A DNA stretch of 50,653 bases from positions 1 through 50,653 of IMG/VR virus record IMGVR_UViG_3300008267_005788. The stretch is one strand, 5' to 3'. The stretch's first letter is position 1. Every line of letters begins with the position of its first letter. Shown in pieces: positions 43,746 to 50,653 of the stretch. The notes under the pieces are model-generated. The model searched no databases and was not told the origin of the DNA. It saw only the letters and a program-made list of their open reading frames with translations. The translations under genes and the position numbers were made by a program. This DNA comes from a virus.

Positions 43746-45885
43746 TTAACCTTTATTATTTGTTTCAAGCAACTTAATTCTTTCTTGTAATTCTTCAATA
43801 GTACGTTGTTGTTCTTTGGGAGCGACCACTTCAGGAAGAACAGCTTGAACTTCTTGTGCACTTACACCAACTTGCATTGCATCTTTATTAAATCCTAGTG
43901 ATTTAGCTACTTCATTTTCTGTAAAGTAGTATCCATTAAGTGCTAGTACTTTCTTCACTGCATCCTTAATTGTCCCGTGGAAATCCTTTAGTCGTGCATC
44001 CGATGCGTATGCGGTAATTTCATTAGTTGCACGAATTTCTCCGTTTGTCCACCCCAATGCTGGGTCTGTTCCTACACCCAATGCATTATTGATACCGATA
44101 CCATAATCACCAATAACTGTTCTTCTTCCTGATGAGGTATAACCTTCGATGACATTACCGGGGGCACCTCTCCAATACCGTGCTGTATCAGTAAAATAGA
44201 TTCTACTATCATCATTACCAGAATTTAGGTAAATGTTTGGACTATCACCAGCAACAGTTAATCGTGGGTAGACATATAACAAACTTGCATTACTAGTAAG
44301 TGTAGTGGTTCCAGAGAAAAACGCAACACGGGTATCTGCTCCCAGTTGCACCATTTGCTCCACTTGTTCCAGAACTACCCGATGTACCTGCACTACCAGA
44401 AGTTCCGTTTGCTCCAGATGTTCCAGAACTACCAGCTGTTCCTGAAGTTCCTGCACTTCCGCTTGTTCCTGTAGTTCCTGATGACCCAGATGTTCCTGTT
44501 GAGCCAGAACTACCTGATGTACCTGTGGTTCCTGAACTTCCCGTTGTTCCTGAAGAACCAGATGTTCCAGATGACCCAGAAGTACCAGTACTACCAGATG
44601 AACCAGATGTTCCTGTTGAACCTGAACTGCCTGCGGTTCCAGATGAACCACTAGTACCACTACTACCTGCAGTTCCACTTGTTCCTGCTGGAGTTAATGC
44701 AAACGATGCGGTACCAAAGAATCCAACTCCGTTTACGATAGAACTAGTGAAGGATGATGCAGAAACTGTTCCTGCCACGGTAATTTGTGACCCGTTATCT
44801 GTAATAATAGAGTCTGTTACGTGCTCTAGTCCGTCAGACTTTAATACTTTATTCTTTGTTAATAATGTTTCATTTCCTACATTATTAAATGTCTGTGGAC
44901 CCATCAATGCTACAGAAGATGTAATACCATTTCCTGCGTCTTGATGGACCATAATCCATTGGTCATTGGCAGAATCAAATAGGAATGACCCACTGCGTAC
45001 TGGTGATGATGAAGCCGAATCAATTACCGCCAATCCACCAAGACGTACTCCTGGTAGGTCTGTATTGACTGTAATAAGATTTGTTGCAACATTAAGTGTA
45101 CTTTGTGACACATAACTGATGGATGATGAACCTAGTACAGTTAAGTTTCCTGTAATCGTATGGGAACCGGATACAACACTATTACCGATGACGGTTAGTG
45201 TTGACCCATCAAAGGTAAGATTACTTTCAACCGATGCGTTAGGAGCACTACCGTTGAGAGTAATTAAACCATTATCGGTCGTACCCGTAAGTGTTAATGT
45301 ACCAGAGGTTCCGGATGAACCTGCGGTGCCACTTGTACCAGAACTGCCCGATGTACCAGTGCTTCCACTACTTCCAGATGTTCCACTACTTCCTGCCGTA
45401 CCTGATGTACCCGATGACCCCGAAGTACCAGTACTTCCAGAAGAGCCGGATGTTCCGCTACTTCCAGATGTACCAGAAGAACCTGATGTTCCGGTAGACC
45501 CACTACTACCTGAGGTTCCTGTACTTCCTGATGAACCAGATGTTCCTGTACTTCCTGAAGAACCTGAAGTTCCGGTGCTACCTGATGACCCAGATGTACC
45601 AGAACTACCACTAGTTCCAGATGAACCACTAGTACCTGATGTTCCTGCGGTACCAGCTGGTGTTAACGCGAAGTCGGCAGTAGTTGCATAACTAGCAGTT
45701 CCAAATAATGAACCTGTGAATGAGCCAGTAAACGATCCGGTGTTAATCTGTGCCGAACTACTAACAGCACCAGAAGGTAGTCCCGAAGTTATTTGTGCGG
45801 AACTAGAGACAACCCCGCCACTTAATGCAGTAGTGGGAATACTTCCACTTTTAATTAATACACCCGTAAGTCTCGTTGTTGCCAT
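43746..45885 (-). CDS. Collagen-like tail fibre with S74 chaperone domain, split by a one-base frameshift
   Basis: The first 515 codons from 45885 are in one frame: an N-terminal SSSAQI region, two GTSGSSG blocks (about 45300-45660 and 44345-44685), and between them a beta domain also seen in the 46771 gene. That frame runs off at 44343 as GATGSRYPCC and ends at 44293. With one G removed from GGG at 44341-44343 it reads on as GATGADTRVAFFSG and through to the end, including ASDARLKD (S74 self-cleavage Ser/Asp) and GVSAQEVQAVLPEV. S74 domains trimerise fibres and then cut themselves off. As given, the chaperone would not be made. Confidence 0.8.
44345..44685 (-). repeat. Collagen-like GTSGSSG coding repeat, block 2
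   Basis: About 38 tandem Gly-Thr-Ser/Gly-Ser-Ser triplets in the C-terminal half of the split fibre gene. At DNA level the plus strand repeats CCAGATGTTCCTGATGACCC-like units with many silent changes. Such a repeat is prone to slippage and to assembly errors. Confidence 0.7.
45300..45660 (-). repeat. Collagen-like GTSGSSG coding repeat, block 1
   Basis: About 40 tandem GTS/GSS/GST triplets in the N-terminal half of the same fibre protein. Repeats of this kind make the triple-helical shaft. Together with block 2 and the edge block, the window has three such arrays. Confidence 0.7.
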
Positions 45886-45914
45886 TATATAATCTCTAAA
45901 AATGAGTTATCTGA

Positions 45915-45923
45915 TATAAATAT
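45915..45923 (-). promoter_or_regulatory. Candidate late-promoter element ATATTTATA
   Basis: Minus strand reads TTTATATTTATATC, 29 bases before the ATG at 45885. Same element and spacing as at 5514, 49083 and 49730. Confidence 0.4.
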
Positions 45924-45957
45924 AAAGAAAGTCTATTAAAACCCTCTTTATTCACTA

Positions 45958-46749
45958 CTATGCCAGACTTAATCTGATACCTTTTACTAATATGTTTGAT
46001 GCGCTTGGCGGCGCAATAAGAAATGATAACTGTGTTCCAGTTACTGTGTAATCTTCTGTTAATGCGTTCACTAGACCATCTGTTGATACTGTTAATATCG
46101 CTGGACTATATGATTGCGATAATGTGTAATTGATTGTGGTGCCATCACCAACAAATAAATGATTGTCAGCAACAATACTAATATTTGGTAATTGAGTAAA
46201 CGTGCCAGTGAATGAACCAGAAAATGAACCCGTGAACGAACCAGATGGGTCATCTCCTGTATTTTTTAATCCCTTGATGTATATGACTGATTCTGATGGT
46301 GGGGCGGAAGTAAATGTTACAGTAGAACTAGAAATAGAATAGTCGCCTGGTGAATTAAATCCTAATCCATCTACTGTGATGAATAGTGACGCATTTCCAT
46401 ATGAACGACTTAAAATATAATCTACTGTACTACCGTTACCAATAAATTCGTATGTGTCAATAGCAACTGCCGATATAGAACCAATACCAGTAAGTTGACT
46501 ACCATCGCCTTTAAAAGAAGAAGCAGTCACCGCCTGGGTTACATTAAGTGACCCGGTGATGACTGCACTTCCACTGAAGGGGAATCCGCCGCCTGACCCT
46601 GCGTTCATCGCATAGGATGCGGTGGTTGCAAATGAGGAACTTACCGCTTGACTTGCAGTTCCATAAAAATTAAATGCGGTAACCGAACCCGAAACATTAA
46701 TACTGCCAGAAGATATCAGTCCCTTTCTGGCTATAAATTCATTTGCCAT
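45958..46749 (-). CDS. Tail fibre-type protein with tandem beta repeats
   Basis: A 263-residue protein starting MANEFIARKGLISSGSINVS, the same start as the 761-residue fibre upstream. It has GDGSQLTGI near residue 86 and then two copies of a domain of about 63 residues: YEFIGNGSTVDYILSRSYGN ... YIKGLK and HLFVGDGTTINYTLSQSYSP ... LVKGIR. The copies are separated by a GSFTGSFSG linker. Probably a fibre or adhesin part; the shared start suggests the same attachment point on the virion. Confidence 0.65.
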   Translation of the reverse strand: MANEFIARKGLISSGSINVSGSVTAFNFYGTASQAVSSSFATTASYAMNAGSGGGFPFSGSAVITGSLNVTQAVTASSFKGDGSQLTGIGSISAVAIDTYEFIGNGSTVDYILSRSYGNASLFITVDGLGFNSPGDYSISSSTVTFTSAPPSESVIYIKGLKNTGDDPSGSFTGSFSGSFTGTFTQLPNISIVADNHLFVGDGTTINYTLSQSYSPAILTVSTDGLVNALTEDYTVTGTQLSFLIAPPSASNILVKGIRLSLA

Positions 46750-46770
46750 AATTCCCCTTTTTCACATATT

Positions 46771-49056
46771 TTATAATGCGCGAACAGCTGTCTTAATAAT
46801 CCAGTTATCCGTTGATACTGTTGCCTTGAGTCGTGCGGTTGCAGAAAGTATGTCTACTGTGAATACCACATCTCCAGTATTTCCTAAATCATTGGTTGAT
46901 GTATCGGTAAATTCAACATTAGTTGTACCTGCTTCCCATACTGCCATCACGGTACCTGCACGATAGTTTGAACCTTGCTTGACGACATAATCAAAGAATG
47001 CCGCGTCATAACTACCAGTTTGTACGGTTGCAACTACTTCAGTACCCGTGTCTACGTCTGCATTACTACCTGAACTGTAGAGAACGCCGTGGATGACTGC
47101 TCCACCATTTAGTACAACTTGGTCTGCAGTGGTAGCACCTTGTGAGGTAATGTTAGCAAGACCGAATGAATAACTTGAACCAAGATTGAGTGGAACACTG
47201 TTGAAGGTAATTGGGTTCGCACTTACTTCACCACCAGTAACGGTGAAGTTTGAACCCGTGAATGATGCAACACCCTTTGCAGTAGTTGTTGCGTTACTAC
47301 CACTAATGGTAATAGTTTGACCACTGACTGTGGCGGTAAGACCATTAGTACCATCAATGGTGAGTGCTTGTGTCTTAAGAGATACAGTACCAGTACCACC
47401 ATCTGAACCTGTGATGTTAAGGTTGGTGACAATACCAGTAAGTTGACTACCATCTCCGGCAAATGCTGATGCGGTTACTGAACCAGTGATGTATACATTA
47501 CCTTCTGCATGTAGCGTAGTTCCTTCTACACGGAGTGGGGTAAGTAACGGATTGGTATCAATATTGTGTTGACCGGATGCAACTGGAACACGACCAGTTA
47601 TCAATCCAACTTCATTACCTAATGAACCGGTGTTCTGTGGACCTGCGATAAAATATGCACTTTCGTATGCAGAACCACTTAACGTGTCATATATGAAGTG
47701 ATGATTTTGACTATCCCAGAGGATGGATGCGGTTGTTTGACTTGAACCAGAGTCAATAATTGACAACCCTGCGAAACGTACAACGTCATCATCGTTGAGA
47801 ATAATGCGGCTGGTACCGATTGTAAGTTGCGATGAGGTTACGTATTGTGTAGAAAGTGATACTGCTGTCAATACGCCGTCTACTGTCAAACTACCAGAGA
47901 TGTATACATCCTTAGCAATACCAACACCACCTTGTACAACTAGTGAACCATTAGTATAATTTGTACTGTTGGTAGTATTACTAATAGTTTGGACACCAGT
48001 AAAGGTATTTGAACCAGTTGTTGCGATAGTTGTGATACCAGTGGTGTTTCTGACATCCACTTGACCAGATGATGATACGGTTCCTGCTGGTAGTAGTGAA
48101 GTGACTTGTGCACTACTTGATACAACCCCGTTGGTTGAAAGGATTGAACCAGTAATACCACCAGTTACATTTAGTGAACCAGTGATACTAGTGACACCAT
48201 CTCTACTTACTTCAAGTCTATTGGTAAAGGTTGAACCATCGAATCCTGCGATACGGAATCCACCACCACTGTTTCTGGTGTCAAATACGAATTCTGCACT
48301 ACCACGTTGGTTTGTAGATGCGTGGTTGTTACCCCACATTTGATAGTATGCACCAAGGATATTACTACCATCATAGAATCCAAAGAGTGTACTATTTGTA
48401 GTACTTGGGATACGAATTTGTCCGTCTGACCCAAGTGAAATATTCCCGCTTACAATTTGATTACTGGTAAAGGTATTTGAACCAGTAGTTGCAATAGTTG
48501 CAATACCAGTAGTTTGGCGAACGTCAGTTTGAATTGAACTACTAAATACCCCATCTGCATTTAGTTTAGTTTTGACACCACTAGTGAAGTGTCCAGACGA
48601 AGTATCAAGTGCTACATCGTCTGCATTAACCGTGATACCGTTTCCTGCACCGACCGCGAGAGCGGAACCTGCACCACCAGTTAAACCCGAACCAGCTGCT
48701 GAAGCTGCGATTCTAATAGTTCCTGCATTTGCTTCAAGTCCTGTTCCTGCAAGTGGTGTGGAGAGTTGACTGACGTTGATACGACCTTCGGTACCAGCGT
48801 CAGAGAGAATCATCTTATCAGTACCGGCAACGGTAATACCCGTAAGGTCTGAACCGAAATTGTCAATATCAAGACCCGTTGCTGTTACGCCAGTAAGTTG
48901 ACTACCATCACCATAGTATATGGAGGCACTTACTGATGAAGCACTAACGTGATATCCGATTGCATTAACATTACCTTGGACCAATAATGATCCAGTTACT
49001 TTTGCACCGTTAGCAAGGACTATCAGCCCCTTACGTGCAATAAATTCATTCGCCAT
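46771..49056 (-). CDS. Long tail fibre protein
   Basis: A 761-residue, beta-rich fibre protein. It starts MANEFIARKGLIVL and holds two GDGSQLTG steps and two TIATTGSNTFT repeats. A segment around SSQLTIGTSRIILNDDDVVR ... IIDSGSSQTTASILWDSQ is also found in the collagen-like fibre downstream. Its end (about residues 655-761, VDTGTEVVATVQTGS ... NWIIKTAVRAL) resembles the end of the 49103 protein and may be the head domain. A TATATTTATA-type element lies 26 bases before the start. Confidence 0.7.
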   Translation of the reverse strand: MANEFIARKGLIVLANGAKVTGSLLVQGNVNAIGYHVSASSVSASIYYGDGSQLTGVTATGLDIDNFGSDLTGITVAGTDKMILSDAGTEGRINVSQLSTPLAGTGLEANAGTIRIAASAAGSGLTGGAGSALAVGAGNGITVNADDVALDTSSGHFTSGVKTKLNADGVFSSSIQTDVRQTTGIATIATTGSNTFTSNQIVSGNISLGSDGQIRIPSTTNSTLFGFYDGSNILGAYYQMWGNNHASTNQRGSAEFVFDTRNSGGGFRIAGFDGSTFTNRLEVSRDGVTSITGSLNVTGGITGSILSTNGVVSSSAQVTSLLPAGTVSSSGQVDVRNTTGITTIATTGSNTFTGVQTISNTTNSTNYTNGSLVVQGGVGIAKDVYISGSLTVDGVLTAVSLSTQYVTSSQLTIGTSRIILNDDDVVRFAGLSIIDSGSSQTTASILWDSQNHHFIYDTLSGSAYESAYFIAGPQNTGSLGNEVGLITGRVPVASGQHNIDTNPLLTPLRVEGTTLHAEGNVYITGSVTASAFAGDGSQLTGIVTNLNITGSDGGTGTVSLKTQALTIDGTNGLTATVSGQTITISGSNATTTAKGVASFTGSNFTVTGGEVSANPITFNSVPLNLGSSYSFGLANITSQGATTADQVVLNGGAVIHGVLYSSGSNADVDTGTEVVATVQTGSYDAAFFDYVVKQGSNYRAGTVMAVWEAGTTNVEFTDTSTNDLGNTGDVVFTVDILSATARLKATVSTDNWIIKTAVRAL

Positions 49057-49082
49057 ACAGTTCTCCCAACGGGGTTATAGTA

Positions 49083-49091
49083 TATAAATAT
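49083..49091 (-). promoter_or_regulatory. Candidate late-promoter element ATATTTATA
   Basis: Minus strand reads TTAATATTTATATAC, 26 bases before the ATG at 49056. Confidence 0.4.
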
Positions 49092-49102
49092 TAAATACTT
49101 TT

Positions 49103-49705
49103 TTAAGGATTCAAATTTGGAAACAATTTAAATAGACTTTGTACAGTCCAGGCTCCACTTCCGGACCCTGCACTATTGACCCGTAACCGTAATTCATTTG
49201 AAGCACTTAGGAACATAAACGATATATCTGATGTGTCTCCAATATCTGTAGTGGAAACATCGGTAAATGTAATACTTCCGGTGTTTAACCACGATGCCAT
49301 AATAATACCCATTCTACATGCCCCAGGTCGTTGAGCAAGATACTCTACGGTCATTCCTGAGTAATTGGTAGTAGAAATATATGGTTGAACGTATTCTGTT
49401 GCCCCAAAGATACCTGTATTTATCGACCCTGTAAATATCATATTCACCGTTCCTGCGTCTAATCTAAATTCATTAGATTTGACAATTGCAGGTTCAATGG
49501 TGGTGTCTACTAGTAGTCCAACAACTTGAGTACTACTGGATACGAAATTCGTATAGTCGTTCAGTGCGACAATAGCAGACCCACTTTTGGTATACAGTTT
49601 TCCATCGGCAATATTGACCGCAAGTTCACCATCGTACATGGCACTTGCGGTTGGTACTGCTCCGTATTGACTATTGTATAAAGGTATAAAACGATTTGCT
49701 GGCAT
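49103..49705 (-). CDS. Tail fibre-type protein sharing a head domain with the long fibre
   Basis: A 200-residue protein. The N-terminal PLYNSQYGAVPTASAMYDGE with AVNIADGKLYTKSG is a module common at the start of phage fibre proteins, and the C-terminal 110 residues (MIIMASWLNTGSITFTDVS and after) follow the end of the 761-residue protein (VMAVWEAGTTNVEFTDTS). It probably binds the same baseplate ring and displays a variant head. A TATATTTATA-type element lies 24 bases before the start. Confidence 0.65.
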   Translation of the reverse strand: MPANRFIPLYNSQYGAVPTASAMYDGELAVNIADGKLYTKSGSAIVALNDYTNFVSSSTQVVGLLVDTTIEPAIVKSNEFRLDAGTVNMIFTGSINTGIFGATEYVQPYISTTNYSGMTVEYLAQRPGACRMGIIMASWLNTGSITFTDVSTTDIGDTSDISFMFLSASNELRLRVNSAGSGSGAWTVQSLFKLFPNLNP

Positions 49706-49729
49706 CTGAACCCCTAAGGTTATAACTCT

Positions 49730-49738
49730 TATAAATAT
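49730..49738 (-). promoter_or_regulatory. Candidate late-promoter element ATATTTATA
   Basis: Minus strand reads TTAATATTTATAAGAG, 24 bases before the ATG at 49705. Confidence 0.4.
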
Positions 49739-49749
49739 TAACTAAATGA

Positions 49750-50214
49750 TTAACTAAATGCTAAAGTAATTGTTTGAGTTGGTGCGTTTACTGTTGTACC
49801 GTTTACACCTCCCCAATTTAAATTATTAATCATCGGTCTTAATGCATAGGTACTGGCTGCCGAACAACTACCAATATTTGAAAATTCTACCGCTACACCA
49901 CCTATCTTTGGTGTACCACAACCAGTGCCAACTCTCCAACTAACTCCACCTATTGTAACAGCGGTTATTGTAGCAGTTCTTAATCCGTTTGCTAATGATT
50001 GTACTGCGGAAGCATCTGTAACCGTAACTCCTGCATTTAAATTACTAAAAAATCTAAACGTGGTATATGTTCCAGTTAGACTGGCTCTAAACGTATTCCA
50101 CGCAGTTTCCATCGTAGTAGTTGGTGCTACGCCTTGAGTGAATAACTGTGAAAATGTAGTAGATACCGTTGGTATATTTCTTACATTAATACCGTTCGTA
50201 AACGTTATTGTCAT
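49750..50214 (-). CDS. Hypothetical virion protein
   Basis: A 154-residue, Thr/Asn/Gly-rich protein (MTITFTNGINVRNIPTVSTT ... APTQTITLAFS) with two cysteines (GTGCGTP, GSCSAAS) that could pair. No family recognised. Position between two fibre genes and its beta-rich composition suggest a virion surface protein. Starts 3 bases after the stop of the edge gene. Confidence 0.5.
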   Translation of the reverse strand: MTITFTNGINVRNIPTVSTTFSQLFTQGVAPTTTMETAWNTFRASLTGTYTTFRFFSNLNAGVTVTDASAVQSLANGLRTATITAVTIGGVSWRVGTGCGTPKIGGVAVEFSNIGSCSAASTYALRPMINNLNWGGVNGTTVNAPTQTITLAFS

Positions 50215-50217
50215 ATA

Positions 50218-50653
50218 CTATACCAAACTTGCACTACGATACTGTGTTCCCGTATACACATAAATGAATGACCCACTAAAATACATCGACCCAGTTCTTG
50301 GTGAAGCAGGTGCACTGGTGGGTAATATAAAACTACCCGTTATAGCAAGTGACCCAGTAACTTCTACTATAGCATTATTTTGTACATACAAATTACTACC
50401 ACTCGTCAGATATAATGACGAACTATTTGCCGTCATCGATGTAGCAACAATACTACCAGTTGCAATTGTCAATGACCCAGTAATAGTTTGGTCACCAACA
50501 AATGTATTAGAACCAGTTGTTGCTAGTGAACCAGTATTAACTAAGGGTGATGTTCCTGAAGTTCCTGATGACCCACTTGTTCCTGTTGAACCGGAGGTAC
50601 CCGATGAACCAGATGTACCTGAACTACCTGATGTTCCTGATGACCCCGTAGTA
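50218..50653 (-). CDS. Collagen-like tail fibre, 5' end outside window
   Basis: An open frame from the right edge to the stop at 50218, about 145 codons. The edge part has GTSGSSGTSG repeats, followed by SPLVNTGSLATTGSNTFVG, which links to the GSLTIATGS part. The end is a compact head (SFILPTSAPASPRTGSMYF). The upstream part proves that the apparent internal TTG start at 50472 is not the true start. It shares the ATTGSNTF element with the long fibre. Confidence 0.7.
   Translation of the reverse strand, partial: TTGSSGTSGSSGTSGSSGTSGSTGTSGSSGTSGTSPLVNTGSLATTGSNTFVGDQTITGSLTIATGSIVATSMTANSSSLYLTSGSNLYVQNNAIVEVTGSLAITGSFILPTSAPASPRTGSMYFSGSFIYVYTGTQYRSASLV

Noticed and set aside
43667-43861. 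Minus-strand ORF of 64 codons spanning the fibre end
   Set aside because: It overlaps the S74 domain and the 59-residue gene in another frame, has Lys-rich random composition and no ribosome site.
44385-44678. Upstream part of the minus-strand frame 43746-44678 (LVVHLEPQ-type, Gln/Val/Leu-rich) as a separate gene start
   Set aside because: It is the shifted reading of the repeat DNA. Only the part from about 44340 on (GADTRVAFF) is real, as the continuation of the fibre gene.
44525-44944. Plus-strand open frame rich in VPELPVVPEEPDVP
   Set aside because: It is the antisense of the GTSGSSG repeat coding region; the low-complexity Pro/Val/Glu composition follows from the repeat, and all other genes are on the minus strand.
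44345-45660. Possible CRISPR-like or satellite array
   Set aside because: The periodicity is a codon-level repeat of GTSGSSG in frame, without constant repeats and unique spacers.
45119-45691. Plus-strand open frame of 190 codons rich in DVPVLPDEPDVP
   Set aside because: Same cause: antisense of collagen-like block 1, with no ribosome site or known fold.

Overview
The window looks like part of the genome of a T4-type tailed phage (Caudoviricetes, myovirus-like), most likely from an aquatic host. Three things point this way: a baseplate-hub-type protein at the left edge, collagen-like GTSGSSG tail fibres with an S74 chaperone at the right edge, and between them the kinds of accessory gene common in marine T4-like phages (twitch radical-SAM enzymes, PhyH, carbamoyltransferase, compact DegT aminotransferase, DUF2061). 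The DNA is AT-rich. Every gene I can support is on the minus strand and genes are packed end to end, often with ATGA or TAATG overlaps, so the window reads right to left. No tRNA, integrase, IS element or CRISPR was seen, and no stretch over about 110 bases lacks a gene or gene remnant.

Right block (43.5-50.65 kb): tail fibre and other virion adhesion genes. It includes two collagen-like fibre proteins (one cut by the window edge, one with an S74 chaperone but split by a one-base frameshift), two fibres that share the N-terminus MANEFIARKGL, and smaller structural proteins. Left block (0-5.5 kb): three small collagen-like tail proteins with a larger structural protein, then a small unknown, an SNF2 helicase and the baseplate protein.

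Middle block (about 5.5-43.5 kb): a 38-kb accessory island that reads as a pathway for making and decorating a glycan. It holds nucleotide-sugar genes (three NAD-dependent epimerase/dehydratases, an RmlC-like epimerase, a PLP aminotransferase and thiamine-diphosphate E1 alpha and beta pieces). It also has a five-member family of putative GT-B glycosyltransferases plus other GT-like proteins. The possible decorating enzymes are three sulfotransferase-like proteins, a carbamoyltransferase, an amidinotransferase, two methyltransferases, two 2-oxoglutarate oxygenases, four radical-SAM enzymes and six SGNH-type hydrolase-like proteins. A subtilisin-like protease and a QueC-like PP-loop enzyme lie at its left end. 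The likely outcome is either glycosylated virion proteins or a changed host surface polysaccharide; that is inference.

Several genes show the same kind of damage: an internal deletion, fusion or frameshift that leaves recognisable ends. Examples are the kinase/nucleotidyltransferase at 8.6 kb, the epimerase fused to an E1-beta domain at 25.6-26.9 kb, an SGNH gene at 22.1 kb, a GT2 gene at 42.8 kb and the tail fibre at 44.3 kb. These may be real gene decay and recombination, or errors in a metagenomic assembly; reads would decide.
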